The notes under the pieces were generated by a model. That model was given only the letters and a program-made list of their open reading frames with translations, made no database searches and was not told the origin of the DNA. Positions 31,435 to 39,851 of a stretch of DNA of 49,410 nt are shown one piece after another (the stretch's first letter is position 1; each line of letters begins with the position of its first letter). Both the position numbers and the translations under genes were made by a program. The stretch is from a virus: IMG/VR virus record IMGVR_UViG_3300050821_004061, positions 1-49,410 of that record; one strand, written 5' to 3'.

Positions 31435-34400
31435 GTGATACGATCGAAGGATTACTCGGTCCAAAGCCGCCGCAGACGATCGAAGGTATACTCGGACCAA
31501 GAGAGGTCGCAGAGCCGTCAGTGTGGGATGGGGCGTTCGCCGACGAGTATTTCTCGCAATCGTCGGCGGGCCGCATTCTTGATCTATTCGGTCAGGGAGC
31601 ACAAAAGGGTTACGGCTATAGCCCAACACCAGAATTCGACAAATGGGCTAAAGACAACAATATCCCAATAAAGGATTATCAATCGACACAAGAAGATAAT
31701 TTAAAAGGGATTCATAATGAACTGATGCGATCAACGGCGCTGACGACCGACGCCGCACTTCGAAAGACAGGCGAGTTCGCAGGAGCGCTCGCTGCTACTG
31801 GCGTTCAACTCGCCAACATATTCGCTATTGATCCGCTGATCGCCGCCGGCGAGACGATTCGGAAAGCTATCGCTGGCGAGCACGTTACCGAGGAGGAAAC
31901 CCTTGGTGCCGCATCATTTGGCGTTGGCGGAAGTGTGGTTCGTAACTCATGGCGGCATTTGCAAGCACTAGAGGCCGCCAATGATCTTGGCGCTGTGAAA
32001 GAAGTTGGTAATGGCATGTCGCCACGTGAGGCCGCTCGAACCTCTCTCGCTCCAACCGGACAGCCAGGACCTGCCGAAAGAGTTATCCTCCCTGCAGAAG
32101 AAGGTCCTCCGATTGAAGCTTCAGCGGTTGAACCGCCTGCGTCGCCGCCGCAAGATATCCACACCCTCGCGCGACAAATAGCGCCGGATACGTTCGCTGA
32201 ATATGACGAACTCCAAGGGCAGCACGCTTTTTATACTCGCTGGATCGATGAACTAGGAGAGGAGCGAAATAAAGAGCTGCAAAGTCGGATCGATAATATT
32301 CTCGATAAAGTCGGCGGTGTCGAAGATCGTTTGACGAACGTGGCGAAACGGCGTCTCGAACGTGCACGAGAGGAATACGATAATTTCTCGCGCCGTGATA
32401 CGCCAGCGATGGCGGCATTACGACAGGATCGCGAGGCGTTTGATGCACGTATGCGGGAACTGGCACCGGACGTATCGCGGGCATATCGGGATGCGCGGGA
32501 TGCCATGCCGCCGCCACCCGAACCCGCCACGGCCCCGCCTACGACTGATATGGTGCCACCCACCGCCCCGGAACCCACGCCCACCGTTGTGCCCGCCGAA
32601 TCGCCCGAAATATACAATCTCCTTCAGCGCCGTCCAACTATCGCCGCCGATGTATCCCGCCAACTGATCGCTGCTGGCCGCCCCGAAGCGGAAGCCCGCG
32701 CTGCCGCCGCTTTGATCCAAGCACATTATGAGGCGCGTGCAAAACGATTTAACGGAGCACTCGGTTCGGCGCGTGACTTGTACGAACGCGAGGATCCATT
32801 TATTCAGACCGGAGAAGGAAATGCGCGTGGGCGTCTCGATCTTGTACGAAATCAAGTTACGCTATTCAAGGATGCCGACGCTTCAACTTTCATCCATGAG
32901 TCAGCACATAACTGGCTTGAGGAAATGCAACGAGACGCAGTACATGAAGCTGCGCCGCAAGATCTTAAAGATGACCTTAAGACGATACGTGACTGGCTGG
33001 GCGCTGAAGGATCAATCACCCGCGCTCAGCATGAGCGTTTCGCAAGGGGATTTGAGCGCTACCTTATGGAAGGTATCGCCCCTTCGAATCGCCTCGCTCA
33101 AGTGTTCGCGAAATTCAAAGATTGGCTTACGCAGATTTACCAAAAGCTTGGGGCACTCAGGGCGCCGATAAACGATCAAATTCGTGGTGTATACGATCGT
33201 CTCCTCTCGATGCACAACGAGCCAGTAATCGCTCCGGAGCGTGAGGTCGCCGCGAACTTCGCTGATATACACGAGCGTGACGCCGCGACCGCCCGCCCCG
33301 AGAACGCACTCAAAACCGCCGACGAGATCGAAGCCGAACGTGCTCAAATCGCGCAGATCATGCGCGCGGAGATAATGAATGGACGACGAAGAGCAAGAGC
33401 CGAAAGATCCGGCGGACCAACTGAAACAACTCCAGTCGGAGATCAAGTTCCTCCGCGAACTGGACCCGACGACACTGGTGCCGTTCGAGAGGAAACAGCT
33501 GCGGAACCTTCTGCGGTCAGCCCAAGCGGAGCTAAGTTTAAGGCAAAAAGCGATGTCCCTGGACCAGGAGAAAGCTTCGGGCCGGCCGACGGACGACTCG
33601 TCGACAAAACCGGAGAACTTAGACTCGATAATGTCGAAGCTCCGGACGATGTTGACGCAGCTCTTCGGGAACAAGCAGAGCGGACAGGAGGGCGAACGGC
33701 CGCAACCGACGGCCAGCTTCTCGACCTCGCCGACGCAATCGGGGTAAACCCCTCATTTCTTAATGGCGATGCGGTGCGGACGGCTTGGTCGTCGCAAGAG
33801 ATACGCTTCGGTATGGATATGCTTCGGCGGGCGGAGACTAACGTTCGCGATAAGATGATCCAAGCGGCTGAAGGTGGCGACGCGCTTGAACTGGCGCAAT
33901 CGATCGCACAGCTGGAAATGATACAAGGAAAGTTGTCGGCGGTCGCGTCGGAGTGGGGGTATGCAGGTCACGCCTTGCGCGCGCTGAAGGAATATACCGG
34001 AGGTGATCTCGCATCGATACTGCGGGAGACGACGGGACGCTCATACGATCAGCTGATGCAGATGGCGCGACTGGTCGCCTCACACCCTGACGTGAAACCA
34101 GGGCAGATCGGTCGCTTCGTCAATGATACGCGAGGCGGGCGTATTCGACAAGCAATGTTTAACTACTGGATGCAGTCGGTACTTTCAGGGCCGTTTACTC
34201 ACGTGGTCTATGGTATTGGTAATATGATTAACGCAGTCGGTGAGCCAGTTGGAACTGCGGTCGCTGCAGGTATACATCAAATTCGTGGGGGTGGTCCTGA
34301 CGGCGTCTATTGGCGAGAGGTCGGCGCTTCGTTACACGGTTTGATTTCCGGCTTCGAGAATAGTTTACCGTTTGTGAAAGAGGCGTTTAGTACTGGCCAA

Positions 34401-35822
34401 AACATTCCGTTACCAGGTGAGAAAGGTTTCGGCAATTCGATGGGGACGTTTATATCTCCGGGAATTGGGCTGCCGGCTGCTGCTACACCAACGCATTACA
34501 TCGCCGCGCTTCATCAGTTCGGGAAAGGGATACGATACGAACAAGCGAAAAATCGACTGGCGGTGCGGCAGGCACTTGATGAAGAATTAGAGGGTGAGGC
34601 GGCAAACGCACGTATTGCTAAACTCCAACAGTGGCCGACTGACGCTATGAGTGAGGAAGCGGCACAAACTGCCCTCACCGAAATGTATATGAAGCCATCA
34701 CAGTATAATACGCTGGCGTCGGCGATCCAACGTGTCGCCCACAAGTCCGTGATCGGCGATTTCCTCTTTCCGTTCCTCAAAATCAATTTCCAAATTCAGC
34801 GGCAGACATGGCTCAAGATGACGCCGCTCGGACTCGCGGATAAAGAAATACGTAACCAACTGTTGATGCGTGACGGCGGCGCTTCGTTTGATAACGCCGC
34901 CGCGAAACAGTTATTGGGTATAAGTGCGCTCGGGATGGGTGCTGTGTGGGCGGCGAACGGGATGATTACTGGATACGGCCCACCAGACCCGGAACAACAT
35001 CGCGCTTGGACCGAAGAAGGGAATGTACCGTATTCGATTCAAGTTGGTAACTTGCGGATTCCATATAAGGGATTTGGGCCTATATCGGGATTACTGTCGT
35101 TTGCCGCCGATGGATATGAAGCACAGCGATCCGATTACATGCGGCCGAATGAGCCACACCCTTGGGCTAAACTCGCCCAACATTATACCGAAGCAGTCGC
35201 CCGAGCTGCATTAGACGAAGGTTTCTTCCGCGAGTTACATGATCTCTCTCGCGTCGTTAATGAGCCAGGGCAATTCGCGATGCAGTGGCTTTATAACTAC
35301 CTCCCGTCGTGGCTCCCGTATTCAACAGCACTCTCCCAAACTAACCGCAACTTATTCGATCCGTATACCAAAGACGTGGAGAACATCTTCGATGCATTTC
35401 GCGCCAAGGTGCCGGGCGCGAGCCAGTTCGTCCCGAATCGCTATGATATCTTCGGGCAACCACGGCTGGCGCGTGGAATGACATTCGACCGCTACGCTAA
35501 CGACCCAACGATGCAATATCTTCGTCGAATGAATATTGGAATCGGCGCGCTAGATAAAAAGATTAATGGGGTGGAACTTACGCCGGAGCAGCGTGGGGAT
35601 TATGCGAAGAATGCTGGCGTTCTGTCGAAACAACTGCTTGATGATTTTGTCGCTGACCAAAGGGCTACCTCAGCGCCGCATGGAATACAATTGCGAGAGA
35701 TTCATTCCTTATTGGAATCTGCACGAAAGGCTGCGCGGGCTGTTATAAAACAACAGTCGATTGGGACGGATAATGATTTGGTGGAGAAGGGGGCGGCGTT
35801 GAAGCTAAAAGCGCTAGAGTGA
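31431..35822 (+). CDS. Large internal ejection protein with HExxH metallopeptidase motif
   Basis: 1,463 residues, the largest gene. N-terminus has two direct repeats (TIEGLLGP, TIEGILGP). A predicted zincin module has FIHESAHNWLEEM (His489, Glu490, His493) and FARGFERYLMEG as candidate third-ligand helix. A Pro/Ala/Thr-rich linker follows, then LRLDNVEAPDDVDAALRE and a long helical region (WGYAGHALRALKEYTGG), as in polyvalent ejection proteins. It should travel with the DNA into the cell. The stop overlaps the opposing gene by 9 bases. A second frame is nested in the linker (33379-33747). Confidence 0.85.
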   Translation: MSDTIEGLLGPKPPQTIEGILGPREVAEPSVWDGAFADEYFSQSSAGRILDLFGQGAQKGYGYSPTPEFDKWAKDNNIPIKDYQSTQEDNLKGIHNELMRSTALTTDAALRKTGEFAGALAATGVQLANIFAIDPLIAAGETIRKAIAGEHVTEEETLGAASFGVGGSVVRNSWRHLQALEAANDLGAVKEVGNGMSPREAARTSLAPTGQPGPAERVILPAEEGPPIEASAVEPPASPPQDIHTLARQIAPDTFAEYDELQGQHAFYTRWIDELGEERNKELQSRIDNILDKVGGVEDRLTNVAKRRLERAREEYDNFSRRDTPAMAALRQDREAFDARMRELAPDVSRAYRDARDAMPPPPEPATAPPTTDMVPPTAPEPTPTVVPAESPEIYNLLQRRPTIAADVSRQLIAAGRPEAEARAAAALIQAHYEARAKRFNGALGSARDLYEREDPFIQTGEGNARGRLDLVRNQVTLFKDADASTFIHESAHNWLEEMQRDAVHEAAPQDLKDDLKTIRDWLGAEGSITRAQHERFARGFERYLMEGIAPSNRLAQVFAKFKDWLTQIYQKLGALRAPINDQIRGVYDRLLSMHNEPVIAPEREVAANFADIHERDAATARPENALKTADEIEAERAQIAQIMRAEIMNGRRRARAERSGGPTETTPVGDQVPPRTGPDDTGAVREETAAEPSAVSPSGAKFKAKSDVPGPGESFGPADGRLVDKTGELRLDNVEAPDDVDAALREQAERTGGRTAATDGQLLDLADAIGVNPSFLNGDAVRTAWSSQEIRFGMDMLRRAETNVRDKMIQAAEGGDALELAQSIAQLEMIQGKLSAVASEWGYAGHALRALKEYTGGDLASILRETTGRSYDQLMQMARLVASHPDVKPGQIGRFVNDTRGGRIRQAMFNYWMQSVLSGPFTHVVYGIGNMINAVGEPVGTAVAAGIHQIRGGGPDGVYWREVGASLHGLISGFENSLPFVKEAFSTGQNIPLPGEKGFGNSMGTFISPGIGLPAAATPTHYIAALHQFGKGIRYEQAKNRLAVRQALDEELEGEAANARIAKLQQWPTDAMSEEAAQTALTEMYMKPSQYNTLASAIQRVAHKSVIGDFLFPFLKINFQIQRQTWLKMTPLGLADKEIRNQLLMRDGGASFDNAAAKQLLGISALGMGAVWAANGMITGYGPPDPEQHRAWTEEGNVPYSIQVGNLRIPYKGFGPISGLLSFAADGYEAQRSDYMRPNEPHPWAKLAQHYTEAVARAALDEGFFRELHDLSRVVNEPGQFAMQWLYNYLPSWLPYSTALSQTNRNLFDPYTKDVENIFDAFRAKVPGASQFVPNRYDIFGQPRLARGMTFDRYANDPTMQYLRRMNIGIGALDKKINGVELTPEQRGDYAKNAGVLSKQLLDDFVADQRATSAPHGIQLREIHSLLESARKAARAVIKQQSIGTDNDLVEKGAALKLKALE
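33379..33747 (+). CDS. Nested out-of-frame protein inside the ejection-protein gene
   Basis: 122 codons in the +1 frame relative to the host gene. ATG 33379 has a perfect GGAG 7 bases upstream. The product looks like a real soluble protein: acidic start (DDEEQEPKDPADQLKQLQ), a leucine-rich helix (ERKQLRNLLRSAQAELSLRQK), and a second helix (LDSIMSKLRTMLTQLFGNK). Over the same bases the main frame is a low-complexity linker, which would tolerate overprinting. Caution: the opposite strand is also open for 220 codons here, so openness alone is weak evidence. Confidence 0.5.
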   Translation: MDDEEQEPKDPADQLKQLQSEIKFLRELDPTTLVPFERKQLRNLLRSAQAELSLRQKAMSLDQEKASGRPTDDSSTKPENLDSIMSKLRTMLTQLFGNKQSGQEGERPQPTASFSTSPTQSG

Positions 35823-37076
35823 GTCACCTTTGTCATGATCTCGCGCAAAATACGCTACCACGCCGCCCGACGTAACCGCCTCAATCATCCCCGACCGTAT
35901 CATCAAGTTGACGATATCCATATGCGAGTTTGATGGCGCCCGAACTCGCAACCACGAAAATACCTGTTGCGACGGGACTGGTTGACCCTTTCGGGTATTA
36001 TACTCAAGAATATAATGGTGTAGCTCCATCGTGATTTGAGCGTCGCCGCCGGACGCCATCGCTTTAAAGATATCGGGCATATAGGTCTCGGCTTCGGCGA
36101 GCCAATTCTGTGCGCACGATACATCTTCGGCGGTGATTACCTCGGCGTCGGAGTGATCGAGGGCGGCGATCATAGATAGCTTTAATAAATGGGTTGTGCG
36201 GCGAGATCCGTAATTGACGAGACGTGGATGATCGGGGGCTCCGTGACGATTTATATGCCAGTGTTCTATAGTGTCGGCGGCGCCTCGGGTGAACTGTAGG
36301 CGGCGGTAGTTGTCCTCGGATCCGATTTTTCGGATGTCGTGTGCGAGTGCGGCGGCGAGAGGGTTTGACTTTTGGGTTTCATCTCCCAACAGATCCAATG
36401 GCTGGATATCAGTATGCCCGCTATAAACGATAATGACCCGAGAAAGAAATCCTTGTTCCCAGGCTCCGGCAGGCATAAGCTCAGTGAGAAAGGAAGGAGT
36501 ACAGCAAGCAAGCAAATTAATCTGAGGCTTCTCAATAACCAGTGGTTCTCCTTTGTGGACATTTCGAAATTGCTCATCATATTTCTCCCGGTCGTAGATG
36601 TATGTTAACGCGTTCATGAAATCGCTGTCATAGCCGGGGAGCAATACGCCTAATTCGCCGGCGGCGATTAAGAGGGAGTTGAATTGTTCGGTTCCTCGAA
36701 TGACGCGGACGGCTTTGGCGAGGACATCGATGAGAGATGATTTCGATAGTTTAATGGGCGCGACATAATGTGATTCTCTAAGCTCTTGCCACAAGTTATT
36801 ACAAGCTCGTAAAGCTCTTGTTTTTCCCGAGCCGGAAGGTCCGACGAGGAATGTATATAGATTTGGATAGAGAATTTCCTTTTGGGATCTAATCCAAATC
36901 TTTTGCTCCAGCGCGCCAGCAATCGCCGTGATCGCGGCCCATTTCCGAAAGATCTCGGGCGATTGGATTCCATCGGTCAACTCCAAAAAGCCGGCGACCC
37001 ACGAGGACAATTTTCGCCCAGGGGCCGGCGGCGGAATTGGTGGGGTTGGTAGATGAACAACGTTATCCTCGGGCAC
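35814..37076 (-). CDS. DUF3987-type P-loop protein (helicase/primase-like)
   Basis: 420 residues, last gene of the leftward unit. Walker A at 78-88 (VGPSGSGKTRAL) after a short N-terminal region with SPEIFRKWAAITAIAGAL, and LLIAAGELGVLL as the Walker B-like strand. These are the landmarks of DUF3987 proteins, found beside phage replication genes. Likely an ATP-driven DNA-processing factor replacing a conventional helicase-primase. Overlaps the polymerase stop by 14 bases and converges with the late unit. Confidence 0.82.
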   Translation of the reverse strand: MPEDNVVHLPTPPIPPPAPGRKLSSWVAGFLELTDGIQSPEIFRKWAAITAIAGALEQKIWIRSQKEILYPNLYTFLVGPSGSGKTRALRACNNLWQELRESHYVAPIKLSKSSLIDVLAKAVRVIRGTEQFNSLLIAAGELGVLLPGYDSDFMNALTYIYDREKYDEQFRNVHKGEPLVIEKPQINLLACCTPSFLTELMPAGAWEQGFLSRVIIVYSGHTDIQPLDLLGDETQKSNPLAAALAHDIRKIGSEDNYRRLQFTRGAADTIEHWHINRHGAPDHPRLVNYGSRRTTHLLKLSMIAALDHSDAEVITAEDVSCAQNWLAEAETYMPDIFKAMASGGDAQITMELHHYILEYNTRKGQPVPSQQVFSWLRVRAPSNSHMDIVNLMIRSGMIEAVTSGGVVAYFARDHDKGDSL

Positions 37077-38553
37077 GGACGCGCCGTACTGTCTCGGGCC
37101 ATTTCCTCAGTGCGTCGGGATCGTCTTTGTCGTCAGACCAATTCCAACCGCACTTGGCCTCTGCGGGTATTGTGAACTCTCGGCCGCCCTTAAGAGCGAT
37201 TCGTTGTTGTACAAGATCGAGAGCCCACGGTACAATATCGTTCTCTTCATCCTCACGGAACTGAAATAAAATCGAGTCGTGCACTTGAAGTAACAGCTGA
37301 ACCCGATTTGCTTGCCACACACTAAGCATACCACGGTTGATCGTATCTGCAGTAACGGATTGGGGTTCATATGCTATTGCCGCGCGGATTGTGTCGGGGT
37401 CTTTTGGATGGCCGAAGAACTTTCGTCGCCGGCCAAGCATCGTGGTGATTATACCGCTGGACCGGATCTGGTCGCCGACCCATTCCCACCAACGCTCGAA
37501 TCCAAATTGCGGGAGGTACGCCTGCTGGAACCGGATGATATCGCCGATCGGGATATGAGTTTCTCGTGACATCTTCGGTGGCTCGCCCTGATAGTTTGTA
37601 CCGTGGCCGAGGCGCTTACTAGCATCGCGAAAGCTAAACTCACGATAGAAGCGGCCATTAGCGATAATCCGATCCGAAGATTGACTTCCAGTCCAGGGAA
37701 GTTCCCGAAAAGCAATTCGAGAAACACCAGTGTGGAGATCCCCAGACTCGCAGAGGTTAAGATAACGGTCGTCGCGGAAGAGATTCCAATGGATTGCGCC
37801 ACAGACTCTGGCGTCGGATTGTTCGAGGTCGATGTTGCAGAATTTGTATCCAGGGTCGGCGATGAAGATGGCGCGGAGACGGTTCTCGACATTTTGAAGG
37901 TTAGTTCCTGTCCCGAAGTCTGAAAATGAAGATGCCAAGCGGCCGGTTGTAGTGCCTGCAATATTGAAATTGGTTCGCAGTCGCCCGTCTCCGTCAATCG
38001 CAGAACTAAGGAAGCTAAGTTTCTTTCCGTGTTCACGTAGCACGTAAAGGTGCCGGACGATAGGTTCTGCATAGAAGTAACCCTCCAATTTCTCGAGTGC
38101 CTTGCGATCTACCGTGAGCCGGCGCTCGCCCTCATCCGTCAATTTGAATATAGCGGGAATGCCCATATAATCGTAAAACAGTTTGCATAATTGTTGGTCG
38201 GATGGCCAGGGGTTCTTGCGGTTAGGGGTTATCTCGAACTCGAAGCCGACGCCCTCGCGGATAATGCGGTTTAATTGATCGGCGAGTTGCATTGTCTCGA
38301 TGCGATACTGACGTAAAAGGGACTGGCGGCGGTCCTCATCGATACGAAGGCCGCGGGTGTTCATCTCGAGAATGACGCCTTGGAGAGAGCGGGAAAAGTC
38401 GTATGTCGCCTGTGTCTCGTGGCGTAATTGCGGTAACAGCTTTTCCAATATTTCGTAAGTTATACAACAATCCAATCCGTTGTAGACGTATAATTGGTCC
38501 GAATAATCGAGCGGGGCGTCGGCGGAGAGGTCTTGCGTTTGGATTATCCGCAT
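37063..38553 (-). CDS. Family A DNA polymerase, polymerase half (begins at Exo III)
   Basis: 496 residues. Begins just before exonuclease motif III (YNGLD, residues 24-28), without motifs I and II, which are encoded at 39848-40927. Polymerase motif A: IDLEQSDARV with Asp242; motif B: Arg309, Lys313, Tyr321 in RDASKRLGHGTNYQG; motif C: VHDSILF with His425, Asp426 and Ser in place of Glu at 427. Full thumb-palm-fingers length. Presumably pairs with the exonuclease polypeptide to form the replicase. ATG overlaps the previous gene by 10 bases. Confidence 0.92.
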   Translation of the reverse strand: MRIIQTQDLSADAPLDYSDQLYVYNGLDCCITYEILEKLLPQLRHETQATYDFSRSLQGVILEMNTRGLRIDEDRRQSLLRQYRIETMQLADQLNRIIREGVGFEFEITPNRKNPWPSDQQLCKLFYDYMGIPAIFKLTDEGERRLTVDRKALEKLEGYFYAEPIVRHLYVLREHGKKLSFLSSAIDGDGRLRTNFNIAGTTTGRLASSFSDFGTGTNLQNVENRLRAIFIADPGYKFCNIDLEQSDARVCGAIHWNLFRDDRYLNLCESGDLHTGVSRIAFRELPWTGSQSSDRIIANGRFYREFSFRDASKRLGHGTNYQGEPPKMSRETHIPIGDIIRFQQAYLPQFGFERWWEWVGDQIRSSGIITTMLGRRRKFFGHPKDPDTIRAAIAYEPQSVTADTINRGMLSVWQANRVQLLLQVHDSILFQFREDEENDIVPWALDLVQQRIALKGGREFTIPAEAKCGWNWSDDKDDPDALRKWPETVRRVRARG

Positions 38554-38858
38554 ATCTTCCTCATTTCCGTCCGCAGCTGCATCGTTTTAGCCCGCTGGAG
38601 CGCCTTATGCATCCCAGGGCTCATTCCGTAATCGACGTAGAATGCGATTAAGTCGGCGGCTTTCCACCAGGCGTACCCGGCGCGAATGCCTTTGTCGCGT
38701 TCTTCGGGAATGGAGTCATCGAGGGCCCCAGGAATGATCGCGTGAGAGGCGTATGGGGACTCGCCGCGATTAAGGGAGTCACGGATACATTGTCGGAGAT
38801 ACGCTTCGTTACGATCTCGGTCGCCGGCGTATGGACTCTCGATAATAATGAGTCTCAT
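38544..38858 (-). CDS. DUF7768 nucleoside deoxyribosyltransferase-like protein
   Basis: 104 residues. IIIESPYAGDRDRNEAYLRQ, SPYASHAII, DDSIPEERDKGIRAGYAWW and FYVDYGMSPGM are the landmarks of the DUF7768 family, a small relative of nucleoside 2-deoxyribosyltransferases. Members are common in phage nucleotide-metabolism or replication regions. The exact substrate is unknown. Overlaps its neighbours by 4 and 10 bases and lies between the two halves of the DNA polymerase. Confidence 0.8.
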   Translation of the reverse strand: MRLIIIESPYAGDRDRNEAYLRQCIRDSLNRGESPYASHAIIPGALDDSIPEERDKGIRAGYAWWKAADLIAFYVDYGMSPGMHKALQRAKTMQLRTEMRKICG

Positions 38859-39280
38859 CCTAATCTCCGCATTCTTGCGTGAATCAACAGGTGATACGCT
38901 TGATTAGGACATATCACTAATGTAGGTATAATACCTTCGTGGTGATGTATTACTGCTAATCTCGGTAATTGTTTACCGAGTGCTTTTTCTGCTGCAAATC
39001 TGTGTTCTGAAATACGTCTCTTATAGAGCCCCTTTGCTTCAGGGCGCCTGTTATTTTTCTGCCATTCGCGCCCATAATGCATTTTGCACTTACCTTTAAC
39101 ACTAGCAAAGCGCGCGCAGTCAGGCTCTGAACAAAGCGTTCCTTCAATAGTGTGGTTTATTTTATAGACTTTATTTACATCACCGTTTTTCCTTAGTCTG
39201 TTATAGTGACGTTCACACAGCATTAATTTTCCGTATTTAACTTCTCGAGAACACTTCTCGACTTTACAGACAAGGCGCAT
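38855..39280 (-). CDS. HNH endonuclease with two zinc-finger-like repeats
   Basis: 141 residues with GGAGGAG 6 bases upstream. Two CxxxxC...CxxH units: CKVEKCSREVKYG...CERH and CSEPDCARF...CKMH. The C-terminal HNH core is IHHHEGIIPTLVICPN followed by HLLIHARMR. AT-richer than neighbours. Homing-type HNH genes of this form sit beside or inside phage polymerase genes; this one is in the gap that splits the polymerase. ATGA overlap with the following gene. Confidence 0.85.
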   Translation of the reverse strand: MRLVCKVEKCSREVKYGKLMLCERHYNRLRKNGDVNKVYKINHTIEGTLCSEPDCARFASVKGKCKMHYGREWQKNNRRPEAKGLYKRRISEHRFAAEKALGKQLPRLAVIHHHEGIIPTLVICPNQAYHLLIHARMRRLG

Positions 39281-39393
39281 TGGATCTCCTCCATTAATTC
39301 GAATACTGACTTGCCGCCGACCTTGATGCCAAGTGATTTGGCGATTTCGCGAAGCCAGTCTTGCATTTTATAATACTCAAGTTTCTCGTACAT
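39223..39393 (-). CDS. Small hypothetical protein in the polymerase gap
   Basis: 56 residues; not picked up by length cut-offs. ATG 39393 has GGAGAG 8 bases upstream. YEKLEYYKMQDWLREIAKSL, then GIKVGGKSVFELMEEIQ, predicts two helices. Its last 58 bases overlap the HNH gene start in another frame, so the HNH gene may have landed on its 3' end. Confidence 0.5.
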   Translation of the reverse strand: MYEKLEYYKMQDWLREIAKSLGIKVGGKSVFELMEEIQCALSVKSRSVLEKLNTEN

Positions 39394-39851
39394 GAGTAAC
39401 TCTCCAAGAGGTTACAGCAGCTTCAGCTTCTTCTTTTGTTTTGAACGTACCAAGATACGTTTCAGCGCTACGAGGTCTGTTTGGTATCCAAGACTTCCAG
39501 CGGTTTCTTGAACGCTCGAAATATACAAATGAGGCATTAATACTTCTGTGAATTATAGGCGTTTACACTTTTATTGGTTATCCGCAGATTATTTTTTTGA
39601 TTATCTAATGCGTTAATATTTTTATGATCTATAAGTTTTCCACCTTTAATTGAGTGTATTCCTAACACAAAATAGGACATATATATGAGTCGCCGAGGAA
39701 ATTCTCCGTGAGTCCATCTACAGGCTGCCACATGAAAGCCGTTTGGGCCTGTAACTGTAACTACTGCAAACCATTTAAACTGATTTACCTTAGCAAAATC
39801 AGCATCATCCACAAAAGCAATAAACCCTTGTGTTAACTTAATAGTTTTCAT
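39377..39851 (-). pseudogene. Frameshifted HNH-AP2 homing endonuclease
   Basis: The HNH part reads in one frame (39537-39851), stopping after NSQKY. Immediately after, in the +1 frame, the AP2 half is intact: SFVYFERSRNRWKSWI, then SAETYLGTFKTKEEAEAAV, to a TGA at 39377-39379. In the intact homologue at 11305-11793 these two domains are one chain (YLGRYTLFEEAQ). A single frameshift has therefore cut the gene in two. The AP2 half has no start of its own. Confidence 0.82.
39537..39851 (-). CDS. HNH domain fragment (5' part of the frameshifted endonuclease)
   Basis: 104 residues. ATG 39851 overlaps the UDG/exonuclease stop as ATGA. N-terminal ITLTQGF-type strand pair (KTIKLTQGFIAFVDDADF), then the HNH core IDHKNINALDNQKNNLR. 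It ends at TAA just before the AP2 part, now out of frame. It could still be expressed and cut or nick, but without its DNA-binding domain. AT-rich, unlike flanking genes. Confidence 0.75.
   Translation of the reverse strand: MKTIKLTQGFIAFVDDADFAKVNQFKWFAVVTVTGPNGFHVAACRWTHGEFPRRLIYMSYFVLGIHSIKGGKLIDHKNINALDNQKNNLRITNKSVNAYNSQKY

Noticed and set aside
33012-33674. 220-codon minus-strand frame
   Set aside because: Antisense shadow of the ejection gene, Ser/Phe-rich, no start site; noted because it weakens the nested-gene claim.
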